This document shows, piece by piece, positions 42,720 through 51,922 of a DNA stretch of 64,000 nt. The notes below the pieces were generated by a model. It worked only from the letters and a program-made list of their open reading frames with translations. It had not been told where the DNA came from and did no database searches. Numbering within the stretch: position 1 is the first letter of the stretch; each line of letters opens with the position of its first letter. Position numbers and translations under genes: made by a program. This DNA comes from Phycicoccus avicenniae_A. GTDB lineage: Bacteria; Actinomycetota; Actinomycetes; Actinomycetales; Dermatophilaceae. The stretch covers positions 124,001-188,000 of the forward strand of contig NZ_JBNVZV010000006.1 in assembly GCF_050496545.1 (NCBI RefSeq), written 5' to 3'.

Positions 42720-43590
42720 GCTCCCCGAGGTCGAGGTCGTCCGCCGGGGCCTGAGCACGCACGTCGAGGGACGCCGCCTCACGTCCGTCGAGCTGCGGGG
42801 GCACCGGGTCGCCCGTCGGCACGTCGCGGGCCCCGAGGACCTCGCCGCCCGGCTCGCGGGGCGCCGCGTCGCCGCCGTGCGCCGCCGCGGCAAGTACCTG
42901 TGGTGGGACCTCGAGGACGACCTCGGCCTCATCCTCCACCTCGGGATGAGCGGCCAGCTGCTCGTCGAGGACCCCACCGCCCCGGACGAGAAGCACCTCC
43001 ACGCGCGCTTCGGCTTCGCCGACGACGGCCCCGAGCTGCGCTTCGTGGACCAGCGGACCTTCGGCGGGCTGGCGCTCACGGACCTCGGAGCGGACGGCGT
43101 GCCCACGACCATCGCGCACATCGCCCCGGACCTGCTCGAGCCGGCCTTCGACCGCGCCGCGACCGTGCGCCGGATGAAGGCAAAGGACAGCGCCGTCAAG
43201 CGGGTGCTCCTCGACCAGACGGTCGTCTCCGGCATCGGCAACATCTACGCCGACGAGGCACTGTGGCGGGCGCAGGTGCACGGCGAGCGGCCGGCCTCGG
43301 CCCTCACGAAGCCGCGCCTCGGGGCGCTGCTCGACCACGCAACGGAGGTGATGCGCGAGGCGCTGGGGCAGGGCGGCACGAGCTTCGACGCGCTCTACGT
43401 CAACGTCAACGGCGCCTCGGGCTACTTCGACCGCTCGCTCGCCGCGTACGGGCAGGAGGGGCGACCGTGCCGTCGCTGCGGCACGCCGATCCGGCGCGAG
43501 CAGTTCATGAACCGCAGTTCCTTCTCGTGCCCGCGCTGCCAGCCCCGCCCGCGCGGGCCGAGGACGGTCAGGGCAGCGGGATCGGCTTGA
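42712..43590 (+). CDS. mutM: Formamidopyrimidine-DNA glycosylase
   Basis: 292 residues. After removal of Met the chain begins PELPEVEVVRRGL, with catalytic Pro2 and Glu3. The helix-two-turn-helix VSGIGNIYADEALW and a C-terminal zinc finger (CRRC 253-256, CPRC 273-276) are present. It removes 8-oxoguanine and cuts the abasic site. The GTG start overlaps the rnc end. The tail beyond the zinc finger is Pro/Arg rich. Its 3' end overlaps the convergent acyltransferase by 23 nt. Confidence 0.95.
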   Translation: MPELPEVEVVRRGLSTHVEGRRLTSVELRGHRVARRHVAGPEDLAARLAGRRVAAVRRRGKYLWWDLEDDLGLILHLGMSGQLLVEDPTAPDEKHLHARFGFADDGPELRFVDQRTFGGLALTDLGADGVPTTIAHIAPDLLEPAFDRAATVRRMKAKDSAVKRVLLDQTVVSGIGNIYADEALWRAQVHGERPASALTKPRLGALLDHATEVMREALGQGGTSFDALYVNVNGASGYFDRSLAAYGQEGRPCRRCGTPIRREQFMNRSSFSCPRCQPRPRGPRTVRAAGSA

Positions 43591-45508
43591 GCCGCACGGG
43601 CTTCCCGGTGCGCTGCTCCGAGAGCTTCGCGAAGGCCGCCCGCACCGTCGCGCTGTAGAGGTGGGCGCCCCGGATGCTCGGGTGGATGCCGTCGGACTGG
43701 AGCATCCCGCTGGTGTCGGCCAGGGCGGCGTCCCAGTCGGCGACGACGACGTTGGCGCGCCCCTTGACCACCTCGCGCAGCGTCTCGTTGTCGGTCTCGG
43801 CGCGCGCGTAGCGGCCGTGCACGGTGAGGACGACGACCATCCGGTCGGGGCCGATCTCGTCGAGGGTGCGGTCGATGGCCTTGGCGTCGGTGCCGAAGTT
43901 CGTGCCGAAGGCGAGGACCACGGCGCGGCGCAGCCCGTCACCGCGCTTCCCGACCAGGCCCGGGGCCTCGCTCCACCGGCGGTTGGAGCGGGCGTCGATG
44001 CGGACCTTCGGGAAGTAGTACTCCATCGCCTGCTTGGCGCCGACGAGCATCGAGTCGCCGAAGGCGTCGATCTCGGTGCCGGCGGGCATCGCCCACGACG
44101 CCTTCGCAGCGGCGCTGGGGGAGGCCGACGGGGTGGGGGTGGCGCCGCTCGGCGCGACGCTCGGGGTGGCGGTGGCCGCGGCGGCCCGGGCGAGCGCGGC
44201 CTCGTTGGCCTCGATGAGCTCCTCGGTGGCCGTGCGGTCGGGGGCGGTGACGAGGACGAGCGCGGTGGCCACCGAGGCGGTGGTGAGGACCCCGACGACG
44301 ATCCGGGCCCGCCGGGTGCCGGCCGAGCGGAGCCGGCGGGCACCGGCGGCGAGCGCCCCGCCGAAGCCGAGCCGGCGCACGGGTGTCTCGACGAAGCGGT
44401 AGGACAGGTCGGCCGCGGCGACCGTGACGAGCAGCGCCCAGCCGCGGGTCAGGACGTAGTCGAGGCCACCGGGGGCGACCGGCAGGTCCTGGCCGACGAC
44501 GAGCACGACCGGCCAGTGCCACAGGTACAGGCCGTAGCTGCGGCTGCCGACCCAGCGAGCGGCCGGCAGGTCGAGCAGTGCCCTGAGGCGGCCGGGCCGC
44601 TCGACGACCACGAGCACGAGCGCGGCGGTGGCCAGCGAGGCGAGGAGGATGCCGCCCCGGAAGGTCAGGGCCGACTGCTCGTCGGCGAGGACGAGGAGGC
44701 CGCCGAGGGTGAGCAGCGCCACGGCCGCGACCGTGCGCCGGTGGCGCTCCCAGAACGACGAGGTGGTCCAGGCGCGGTGCGGGGCGGCGAGGGCCAGGGC
44801 GAGCGCGGCGCCGACCATCAGCCCCGTGGCGTGGGTGTCGGTGCCGTAGTAGACGCGGGTCGGGTGGCCCGGGTCGAGGCGCAGGGCCATGAGCAGGGCG
44901 GAGGCCAGCGCGAGCGCCAGGGCCGCGCCGGCACGCGCGTCGGGGCGGCGGACGACCCGGACCAGGGCGAGGAGGGCGAGCGGCCAGAGCAGGTAGAACT
45001 GCTCCTCGACGGCCAGGCTCCACAGGTTCGCGAGGAGGGTGGGGGAGGTCGCGGCGAAGTAGTCGGTGCCGGCGCCGATCTCCAGCCAGTTCGAGGTGAA
45101 GGTCAGCGCGCCGGCGACCTGGCGCTCGATGCCGACGAGGAGGTCGCTCTCGGTGAGCCGGGCCAGCAGGACCGCCGAGGGGACGACGAGCAGCAGGGCC
45201 GGGAGCAGGCGGCGGGCGCGGCGGGTCCAGAAGCCACGGAGGTCGACGGTGCCGGTGCGCGCGCGCTCGCGCAGCAGCAGGGTGGTGATGAGGAACCCGG
45301 AGATGACGAAGAAGACGTCAACGCCGAGGAAGCCGCCGGGCAGCCAGGTCGGGTCGAGGTGGAAGGCGATGACCGCGACCACCGCCAGGGCGCGCAGGCC
45401 GTCGAGGCCGGGGAGCCGTCGGTCGGGGCGGGCGGGGGCCGGGGCGGGCGCGACGGTCCCCGGGTCGGTGGTGACCCCACCGCTCCCGTCGGGCCGGAGC
45501 GAGTCCAT
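43568..45508 (-). CDS. Acyltransferase-3 / SGNH fusion membrane protein (second copy)
   Basis: 646 residues. Acyltransferase-3 blocks: RLPGLDGLRALAVVAVIAFHL, VDVFFVISGFLITTLLL, LANLWSLAVEEQFYLLWPLALL, GSRSYGLYLWHWPVVLV. A Ser/Pro/Ala linker (about 445-480) precedes an SGNH domain with DAFGDSML (Ser nucleophile) and DGIHPSIRG (catalytic Asp-His). It probably O-acylates envelope polymers. It resembles the 38950-41064 protein in layout but not closely in sequence. It interrupts the usual mutM-acyP-smc order, tail-to-tail with mutM. Confidence 0.85.
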   Translation of the reverse strand: MDSLRPDGSGGVTTDPGTVAPAPAPARPDRRLPGLDGLRALAVVAVIAFHLDPTWLPGGFLGVDVFFVISGFLITTLLLRERARTGTVDLRGFWTRRARRLLPALLLVVPSAVLLARLTESDLLVGIERQVAGALTFTSNWLEIGAGTDYFAATSPTLLANLWSLAVEEQFYLLWPLALLALVRVVRRPDARAGAALALALASALLMALRLDPGHPTRVYYGTDTHATGLMVGAALALALAAPHRAWTTSSFWERHRRTVAAVALLTLGGLLVLADEQSALTFRGGILLASLATAALVLVVVERPGRLRALLDLPAARWVGSRSYGLYLWHWPVVLVVGQDLPVAPGGLDYVLTRGWALLVTVAAADLSYRFVETPVRRLGFGGALAAGARRLRSAGTRRARIVVGVLTTASVATALVLVTAPDRTATEELIEANEAALARAAAATATPSVAPSGATPTPSASPSAAAKASWAMPAGTEIDAFGDSMLVGAKQAMEYYFPKVRIDARSNRRWSEAPGLVGKRGDGLRRAVVLAFGTNFGTDAKAIDRTLDEIGPDRMVVVLTVHGRYARAETDNETLREVVKGRANVVVADWDAALADTSGMLQSDGIHPSIRGAHLYSATVRAAFAKLSEQRTGKPVRLKPIPLP

Positions 45509-45600
45509 GCGGCAACGGTAGTGACGGGTGGGGACAGCGTGACGGAGGCGCGCGGTGGGGCGGGGGACGGGCGTCGCGCGGGGTTCCTAGGATCGGTGAC

Positions 45601-45912
45601 ATGGACGAGGCGGCGGACGAGGACCGGGGGCTGGTGCGGGGGACGGTCTTCGTGCGCGGGCAGGTGCAGGGGGTCGGCTTCCGCTGGTGGACCCGGGCCC
45701 GGGCGCTGGAGCTCGGGCTCGTCGGGTGGGCACGCAACACCGCGGACGGACGGGTCGAGGTGGTCGCCGAGGGGGAGCGGCCGGCCATCGAGGCGTTGCA
45801 CGCCCTGCTGCGTGACGAGCCGTCGGGCGCCGGCCGGCCGGGCCACGTCACGTCGGTGTCGGCACCCCTCTGGTCCCCGGCCAAGGGGGAGAGCGGTTTC
45901 CGGGAGCGCTGA
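45601..45912 (+). CDS. acyP: Acylphosphatase
   Basis: 103 residues. VFVRGQVQGVGFRWWTRARALELGLVGWARNTADGRVEVVAEG holds the catalytic Arg (GFR) and Asn (RNT) and the acyl-phosphate loop. It hydrolyses acyl phosphates. The ATG is exactly 7 nt after TAGGAT (45588-45593), so a leaderless mRNA is predicted. Usually found between mutM and smc in actinomycetes. An inverted repeat follows its stop. Confidence 0.92.
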   Translation: MDEAADEDRGLVRGTVFVRGQVQGVGFRWWTRARALELGLVGWARNTADGRVEVVAEGERPAIEALHALLRDEPSGAGRPGHVTSVSAPLWSPAKGESGFRER

Positions 45913-45915
45913 CGA

Positions 45916-45977
45916 GTCGACGTCGCGCGACATGCCGAGGATCGAGCGCCGAGGTCCGCACGTCGCGCGATCTCGAC
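45916..45977. repeat. Long inverted repeat after acyP
   Basis: GTCGA-CG-TCGCGCGA (45916-45930) mirrors TCGCGCGA-TC-TCGAC (45963-45977). The 8-bp core is itself palindromic. It may be a terminator-like or REP-like hairpin. Confidence 0.5.
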
Positions 45978-46045
45978 CACTCCCGGTGGCGACCGGGACG
46001 TGGGACGCGGTGGGGGAGCGCGGCCGGTCTTCCTACGATGGGCCC

Positions 46046-46336
46046 GTGAGCGACATCCCCCCGGACCTCGCGCGGCTGCGCTCGAGCATCGACAACATCG
46101 ACGCCGCCCTCGTCCACCTGCTCGCCGAGCGGTTCAAGTGCACGCAGGCGGTCGGCGAGCTCAAGGCCGCCGCCGGGATGCCCGCCGCCGACCCCGGCCG
46201 CGAGGAGGCGCAGGTGGCGCGGCTGCGGGCACTCGCCGACGACTCCGGCCTGGACCCCCAGTTCGCCGAGGCGTTCCTGAACTTCATCATCGCCGAGGTC
46301 ATCCACCACCACGAGCACCTCGCGAACGGCTCCTGA
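46046..46336 (+). CDS. Chorismate mutase (AroQ-type)
   Basis: 96 residues, all-helical. LARLRSSIDNIDAALVHLLAERFKCTQAVGELKAAAG is the AroQ helix 1 with the conserved Arg, Asp and Lys active-site pattern, and FLNFIIAEVIHHH closes helix 3. It converts chorismate to prephenate for Phe/Tyr synthesis; no signal peptide, so cytosolic. Actinobacterial enzymes of this class are often activated by DAHP synthase. The GTG is 6 nt after TACGAT (46034-46039), a leaderless pattern. Confidence 0.88.
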   Translation: MSDIPPDLARLRSSIDNIDAALVHLLAERFKCTQAVGELKAAAGMPAADPGREEAQVARLRALADDSGLDPQFAEAFLNFIIAEVIHHHEHLANGS

Positions 46337-46348
46337 CCCATACCCGGA

Positions 46349-46394
46349 GTCGAGTGCGGAAACGGTCGCTGGGGCGACCACCTCCGCACTCGAC
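46349..46394. terminator. Compound hairpin after chorismate mutase
   Basis: Outer perfect 12-bp stem GTCGAGTGCGGA (46349-46360) / TCCGCACTCGAC (46383-46394). Inner 6-bp stem GGTCGC-TGGG-GCGACC (46364-46379). Long and regular; it could be a terminator or a REP-type element. The rest of the gap to smc (46395-46551) shows a TAGCAT box at 46488 but nothing else. Confidence 0.55.
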
Positions 46395-46551
46395 GCGGGG
46401 AGGTCAGTCCCAGGAGTCCCAGTGGCCCCGGGCGTCACAGGCACCACCGGGCGGGCGGCACGTCCCGCCGCCGCGCCGGGGCCCCGGTAGCATCGCCCGG
46501 GTCCCGGCTGCACCCGGGCCGACCCGCACCGACGAGAGCTGACCACGCCGC

Positions 46552-49500
46552 ATGTACCTCAAGACGCTGACCCTCAAGGGGTTCAAGTCCTTCGCCTCGG
46601 CGACGACGATGCGCCTCGAGCCGGGCATCACCTGCGTCGTCGGCCCGAACGGCTCCGGCAAGTCCAACGTCGTCGACGCCCTCGCGTGGGTGATGGGCGA
46701 GCAGGGCGCCAAGAGCCTGCGCGGCGGCAAGATGGAGGACGTCATCTTCGCCGGCACCGCGGGTCGCCCCCCGCTGGGCCGGGCCGAGGTCAGCCTGACC
46801 ATCGACAACACCGACGGCGCCCTGCCCATCGACTACTCCGAGGTGACGATCACCCGGACGATGTTCCGTGGCGGCGGCTCCGAGTACGCCATCAACGGCA
46901 CGAACTGCCGCCTGCTCGACGTCCAGGAGCTGCTCTCGGACTCCGGCCTCGGCCGTGAGATGCACGTCATCGTCGGGCAGGGCCAGCTCGACACCGTCCT
47001 GCGGGCGACCCCCGAGGAGCGGCGCGGCTTCATCGAGGAGGCCGCCGGCGTCCTCAAGCACCGCCGCCGAAAGGAGCGGGCGCTGCGCAAGCTGGAGCAG
47101 ATGGAGGGCAACCTCACCCGCGTCCAGGACCTCACCGGCGAGATCCGCCGCCAGCTCGGCCCGCTCGGGCGCCAGGCCGAGGCCGCGCGCCGGGCCGCCG
47201 TCGTCCAGGCCGACGTGCGCGACTCCCGGCTGCGGCTGCTCGCCGACGACCTCGTGCAGCTGACCGGCATCGTCGAGCAGGAGGTCGCCGACGAGACCGC
47301 CCTCCTCGAGCGCCGCACCGCCGTCGAGGACGCCCTCGCCACCGTGCGCGCCCGGCTCACCGAGGTCGAGCGGCAGGCCGCCGACGCCGCCCCCGAGCTC
47401 GGCCGGGCCCAGGAGCGCGTCGTGCGCCTGCAGAGCCTGCGCGACCGGCTCGAGTCCACCGGCTCGGTCGCCGCCGAGCGCGTGCGCCTGCTCTCCCAGG
47501 ACGAGGAGCACGAGACCACCTCCGGGCGCGACCCCGAGGAGCTGCGCGCGCAGGCCGCCCAGGCCCGCGAGGCCGAGGGCGTCCTGCTCGCCGAGATCGA
47601 GGAGACCACCGAGGCCCTCCAGGAGGCCGTCGCCGCGCGCGAGGCCGCCGAGGCCGCGTTCACCGCCGAGCAGCAGCGCCTCGCCCGCCTCGCCCGCGCC
47701 GCCGCCGACCGCCGCGAGGGCCTGGCCAAGCTCGCCGGCCAGGTCGGGGCCCGCCGCAGCCGGATCGAGGCCGCCGAGGCCGAGATCGGCCGGCTCCAGG
47801 TCCTCGTCACCGAGGCCCGCCAGCGCGCCGCCCAGGCCGAGAAGGAGTTCGCCCAGCTCGAGGGCGGCATCGCCCACGACGAGGAGGGCGAGGAGGGCCT
47901 CGACACCACCTACGAGGCCGCCGCCGAGAAGCTGGCGGCCGCCGAGGCCGAGATCGAGCGCCTGCTCACCGACGAGCGGGCCGCCGAGCGCGACCGGTCC
48001 TCGAACCAGGCCCGCCTCGAGGCCCTCGAGATGAGCCTGCGCCGCAAGGACGGCGCCGCCACGCTGCTGGAGGCCGCCGACGACCGGCACGGCATCCTCG
48101 GCGCGGTCACCACGCTCCTGCACGTCAGCGGTGGCCACGAGGCCGCCGTCGCCGCCGCCCTCGGCTGGGCCTCCGAGGCCCTCGCCGTGGGGTCCGCCGA
48201 CTCCGCCGCCGCCGCGCTGGCCTCGTTGCGCGAGGGCGACGGCGGGCGCGCGGCGCTCCTCGTCGGCGAGACCGCGAGCCCCGAGGACCCCGCCACCTGG
48301 CCCGACCTCGGCGGCGAGGCCGTGTGGGCCCGCGACGTCGTCGAGGCCGAGGCCGCCGTGAAGCCGGCCGTCGAGCAGCTCCTCGAGCGGGTCGCCCTGG
48401 TCCCCACGGCCGGTCACGCCGTCGCGCTCGTGTCGCGCCATCCCGGCGTCACCGCGGTCACCGCCGACGGCGACGTCTTCGGCCCCGGCTGGGCGCGCGG
48501 CGGCAGCAGTGCCGGCGAGAGCCTCCTCGAGGTGCAGGCCGCCGTCGAGGAGACGCGCACCGCGCTCACCGAGGCATCGGGCCGCGTGGAACGGAACCGG
48601 TTCGCGCTCACCGCTGCCCGCGAGAAGGCCGCCGCGATGACCGCCGACGTCGAGGCCGCGCTCGAGGCGCTGCACGACTCCGACGCCCGGATGGCCGCCA
48701 TCGCCGAGCGGCTCGGCGGGCTCGGGGCCTCGATGCGCACCGCCGGCGCCGAGGCCGAGCGCGCGGAGGGCGCCATCGCCGCCGCCACCGAGCGGCTCGA
48801 GGCCGACCGCACCGAGCTCGAGGCCCTGACCACCCGCCTCGCCGAGGCCGAGTCCGAGCCGGTCGAGGACGACGCCGACCCCTCCACCGACGAGCGCGAC
48901 CGCCTCGAGCTCGAGGCCAGCCGCGCCCGCACCGGCGAGACCGAGGTCCGGCTCGCGCTGCGCACCAAGGAGGAGCGGGCCCGCTCGCTCAAGGGCCGCG
49001 CCGACTCCCTCGAGGGCGCCGCCCGCAACGAGATCGCCGCCCGCGAGCGGCTGCGCGAGCGCCGCGAGAAGCGCCGCCGCGAGGCCGAGGTCGCCGCCGC
49101 CGTCCACGAGGCCGCGGCGTACGCCGTGCACCGCGTCGCCGACGCGCTGCGCCGCGCGGGCACCCTGCGGGACGCTGCCGAGGCCGAGCGCGCCGAGCGC
49201 GACCGCGTCGCCTCCGGCCTGCGCCAGGAGCTCTCGGGCGTCCAGGACGAGCTGCGTGACCTCACCGACGCCGCCCACCGCGACGAGATGGCCCGCGCCC
49301 GCCAGCTGGCGCGCATCGAGCAGCTCCAGGCCAAGGCGGTCGAGGAGCTCGGCATCGACCCCGACGTCCTCGTCGAGGAGTTCGGCCCGCACCAGGCCGT
49401 GCCGCACGTCGCCGGACCCGACGACGACCCCGACGCGCTGCCCGAGCCGCAGCCCTACGTGCGCGAGGAGCAGGAGAAGCGGCTGCGCAAGGCCGAGCGG

Positions 49501-50124
49501 GCCCTCTCGGCCCTCGGCCGGGTCAACCCGCTCGCGCTCGAGGAGTACGCAGCCCTCGAGGAGCGGCACACCTTCCTCACCACCCAGCTCGAGGACCTCA
49601 AGCGCTCCAAGCGCGACCTGCTCGACATCGTCAAGGAGGTCGACGAGCGCGTCGAGCAGGTCTTCACGGAGGCCTTCTTCGACACCAAGGAGCAGTTCGA
49701 GCGGGTCTTCCAGCGGCTCTTCCCCGGAGGCGAGGGGCGCCTCGTGCTCACCGACCCCGACAACATGCTGACCACCGGCATCGAGGTCGAGGCCCGCCCG
49801 CCGGGCAAGAAGGTCAAGCGGCTCAGCCTGCTCTCCGGTGGCGAGCGCTCGCTCGTGGCGGTGGCGCTGCTCGTGGCCATCTTCAAGGCCCGGCCGAGCC
49901 CGTTCTACATCATGGACGAGGTCGAGGCCGCGCTCGACGACACCAACCTCGGCCGGCTCATCACGCTCTTCGAGGAGCTCCGCGACTCCAGCCAGCTCAT
50001 CGTCATCACGCACCAGAAGCGGACGATGGAGGTCGCCGACGCGCTCTACGGCGTCTCGATGCGCGGCGACGGCGTGACGACGGTGGTCAGCCAGCGCATC
50101 CGCGACGTCGCGGCCACCGCCTGA
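46552..50124 (+). CDS. smc: Chromosome segregation protein SMC
   Basis: 1190 residues. N-terminal ATPase half with Walker A GPNGSGKS (31-38). Two long coiled coils rich in Glu/Ala/Arg flank a globular hinge at about 500-660 (GILGAVTTLLHVSGGHEAAVAAALGWASEALAV...VTAVTADGDVFGPGWARGGS). The C-terminal half has the signature LSGGERSLVAVALL and Walker B FYIMDEVEAALDD. It organises and separates chromosomes with ScpAB. The Gln loop and ARM region (LRGGKMEDVIFAG) are intact. ATG start; typical length. Confidence 0.97.
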   Translation: MYLKTLTLKGFKSFASATTMRLEPGITCVVGPNGSGKSNVVDALAWVMGEQGAKSLRGGKMEDVIFAGTAGRPPLGRAEVSLTIDNTDGALPIDYSEVTITRTMFRGGGSEYAINGTNCRLLDVQELLSDSGLGREMHVIVGQGQLDTVLRATPEERRGFIEEAAGVLKHRRRKERALRKLEQMEGNLTRVQDLTGEIRRQLGPLGRQAEAARRAAVVQADVRDSRLRLLADDLVQLTGIVEQEVADETALLERRTAVEDALATVRARLTEVERQAADAAPELGRAQERVVRLQSLRDRLESTGSVAAERVRLLSQDEEHETTSGRDPEELRAQAAQAREAEGVLLAEIEETTEALQEAVAAREAAEAAFTAEQQRLARLARAAADRREGLAKLAGQVGARRSRIEAAEAEIGRLQVLVTEARQRAAQAEKEFAQLEGGIAHDEEGEEGLDTTYEAAAEKLAAAEAEIERLLTDERAAERDRSSNQARLEALEMSLRRKDGAATLLEAADDRHGILGAVTTLLHVSGGHEAAVAAALGWASEALAVGSADSAAAALASLREGDGGRAALLVGETASPEDPATWPDLGGEAVWARDVVEAEAAVKPAVEQLLERVALVPTAGHAVALVSRHPGVTAVTADGDVFGPGWARGGSSAGESLLEVQAAVEETRTALTEASGRVERNRFALTAAREKAAAMTADVEAALEALHDSDARMAAIAERLGGLGASMRTAGAEAERAEGAIAAATERLEADRTELEALTTRLAEAESEPVEDDADPSTDERDRLELEASRARTGETEVRLALRTKEERARSLKGRADSLEGAARNEIAARERLRERREKRRREAEVAAAVHEAAAYAVHRVADALRRAGTLRDAAEAERAERDRVASGLRQELSGVQDELRDLTDAAHRDEMARARQLARIEQLQAKAVEELGIDPDVLVEEFGPHQAVPHVAGPDDDPDALPEPQPYVREEQEKRLRKAERALSALGRVNPLALEEYAALEERHTFLTTQLEDLKRSKRDLLDIVKEVDERVEQVFTEAFFDTKEQFERVFQRLFPGGEGRLVLTDPDNMLTTGIEVEARPPGKKVKRLSLLSGGERSLVAVALLVAIFKARPSPFYIMDEVEAALDDTNLGRLITLFEELRDSSQLIVITHQKRTMEVADALYGVSMRGDGVTTVVSQRIRDVAATA

Positions 50125-50145
50125 CGTCGTCTGCGGCCCGCCGCC

Positions 50146-51141
50146 TCAGCGGGCGTGCCAGGCGGTCAGCAGCGCGCGCTCGTCGTCGTCCTCGAGGCCG
50201 GTGCGTCGCGGCTCGTCGGCGGGGCGCTCCTCCTCGTAGCGGAGGACGTCGAGCAGCGTGTCCACGAGCGGGCGGGTGGTGAGGCCGAGGGCCCGGGCCG
50301 CCTCACCGGTGCGGGCCGCGAAGCCGGCGTACTCGGGGAAGGGCAGCCAGAGCGGCAGCGAGCGCGGCCCCATCCACGGACCGACCCCCTGCTCCGAGAG
50401 CCAGGCCGGGTCGGCGGCCACGGCGCGAGCCCCGGAGCCGGATGCCTCCCGCGCCGCGGCGAGCACACCGCCCAGGGTGGTGGTCGGTCCGACGGCGTCG
50501 ACGACACCGGTGGTGCCCGCCTCGCCGCAGCGGACCAGCCACGCGGCGAGGTCGCGGGCGTCGAGCACCTGGGCCGGTTCGCCGAGGGCGTCGGGCACGA
50601 GCACCTCGCCCGGCACCGCGGGGTGGGCGAGGCGCCACGGCCACCAGCCGGTGCGCCCGGAGGTGTCGCCGGGCCCGCCGAGCAGCCCGGCGCGGGCGAC
50701 GAGCACCCGCTCGGCGCCGATGCCGTCGAGCACGGAGCGCTCGCAGGCGACCTTCTTGCCCCCGTACTCGTCCGGCTCGTCGCCGCCGGACTCGAGCGGC
50801 GCCAGCAGGGGAGTGGACTCGTCGGCGCCGGGGACCGAGTGGTCGGCGTAGACGTTGCCGGTGGAGACGAACCCCCAGTGCCCGACCCGGCCGCGCAGCG
50901 CCTCGACGGCCCGGGCCACCTGCCCGGGGTCGCGCGCGACGTCGATGACGGCGTCCCACCGCTCGTCCTCGACCCCACCGAGCCCGGGCGCCGAGCGGTC
51001 GGCGGTCACGAGGCGTGCCCCGTCGGCGGGCGCCCCGGACTCCCCGCGGGCCACGCAGGTGACGTCGTGGCCGGCGGCCAGCCCGGCGCGGGCGACCTCC
51101 CGGCCGAGGAACGCGGTGCCGCCGAGGACGAGCAGCCTCAT
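50146..51141 (-). CDS. NAD-dependent epimerase/dehydratase-type protein
   Basis: 331 residues. The Rossmann start MRLLVLGGTAFLGREVARAGLAAGH has the GGTxFLG pattern. VSTGNVYADHSVPGADEST and the YGGKKVACE segment resemble the extended SDR Tyr-x-x-x-Lys site, and the Ser/Thr before it is in STGN. The substrate is unknown, possibly a nucleotide sugar or a reductase substrate. The ATG overlaps the lepB stop by 4 bases, so it is the second gene of that operon. Converges on smc with a 21-bp gap. Confidence 0.8.
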   Translation of the reverse strand: MRLLVLGGTAFLGREVARAGLAAGHDVTCVARGESGAPADGARLVTADRSAPGLGGVEDERWDAVIDVARDPGQVARAVEALRGRVGHWGFVSTGNVYADHSVPGADESTPLLAPLESGGDEPDEYGGKKVACERSVLDGIGAERVLVARAGLLGGPGDTSGRTGWWPWRLAHPAVPGEVLVPDALGEPAQVLDARDLAAWLVRCGEAGTTGVVDAVGPTTTLGGVLAAAREASGSGARAVAADPAWLSEQGVGPWMGPRSLPLWLPFPEYAGFAARTGEAARALGLTTRPLVDTLLDVLRYEEERPADEPRRTGLEDDDERALLTAWHAR

Positions 51142-51848
51142 CGGGCGATGCCGCCGAGGTCGCCCGGCGGCCAGAAGCGCAGCACGACCGGGCCGATGAC
51201 CCGCTCGCGCGGCACGAAGCGGGCGCACTCGCCGCCCTCGGTGGCGCCCCGGCAGCCGATCACCGAGTCCGCGGACTGCGAGCGGTGGTCGCCGAGCACG
51301 AGGTAGTTGTCCTGCGGGACGGTGATCTCGGGGAAGCAGCGGGTCGAGCGCGGTGAGCTCGAGCAGTCGAGGGAGCCGGACGTGAAGGGCAGGTCCTCGT
51401 ACACGTACGGCTCGTCGAGCGGCTGGTCGCCGACGGTGACCCGGCCGTCGGTGCTGCAGCAGGCCACCCGCTCGCCGGGCAGCCCGATGACGCGCTTGAC
51501 GGTGTAGGAGGTGCTGCTCGGGCCGATGCCGGTGACGTCACCGACCGCGCGGGCCACGCGGGTCAGGGGGTTGCCGGCCGGCGGCAGCTCGCGCTCCTGC
51601 CACGTCGAGCCGTGGCCGAACACGACGACGTCCCCGCGCTCGACGCCGTGGTCGAGGCGGTTGACGAGGATGCGGTCGCCGATGTGCAGCGTCTCCTCCA
51701 TCGACTGCGAGGGCACGCCGAAGGGCTTGACGAGGAAGGCCTGCACCAGCGCGACCCCCACGAGGGCGACGAGCACCTCGGTGAACCAGGGCAGTCGGCG
51801 CCGGCGGCGGGGGGTCGTCCGGTCCGGCACGGTCCCGGCATCGGTCAC
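51138..51848 (-). CDS. lepB: Signal peptidase I
   Basis: 236 residues. An Arg-rich N-tail and one membrane segment (LVALVGVALVQAFLV) precede PSQSMEETL with nucleophile Ser49. The general-base Lys is in YTVKRVIGLPGE (Lys118). The family's GDHRSQSADS box is present. It cleaves signal peptides of exported proteins outside the membrane. GTG at 51848 is preferred because TAGGGT (51861-51856) lies 7 nt upstream, predicting a leaderless mRNA; a GTG 3 codons earlier is the alternative. Four Cys residues in the external domain may form disulfides. Confidence 0.93.
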   Translation of the reverse strand: MTDAGTVPDRTTPRRRRRLPWFTEVLVALVGVALVQAFLVKPFGVPSQSMEETLHIGDRILVNRLDHGVERGDVVVFGHGSTWQERELPPAGNPLTRVARAVGDVTGIGPSSTSYTVKRVIGLPGERVACCSTDGRVTVGDQPLDEPYVYEDLPFTSGSLDCSSSPRSTRCFPEITVPQDNYLVLGDHRSQSADSVIGCRGATEGGECARFVPRERVIGPVVLRFWPPGDLGGIAR

Positions 51849-51922
51849 GCGCGTCACCCTAGTCGGGTCCTGTCACAGGTGTCGATTTGGTCGGCGCGGG
51901 TCGGGCTCGGGACACTGGGGGC

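Noticed and set aside
43568..43590. mutM and acyltransferase 3' overlap as evidence of misassembly
   Set aside because: Both C-termini are plausible, and several other convergent pairs in the window overlap (27493-27518, 36453-36492).
46435..50013. 1192-residue open frame antisense to smc
   Set aside because: A GC-rich third-position shadow: the composition is Leu/Gly/Ala/Glu repeats with no domain, while the plus strand encodes complete SMC motifs.
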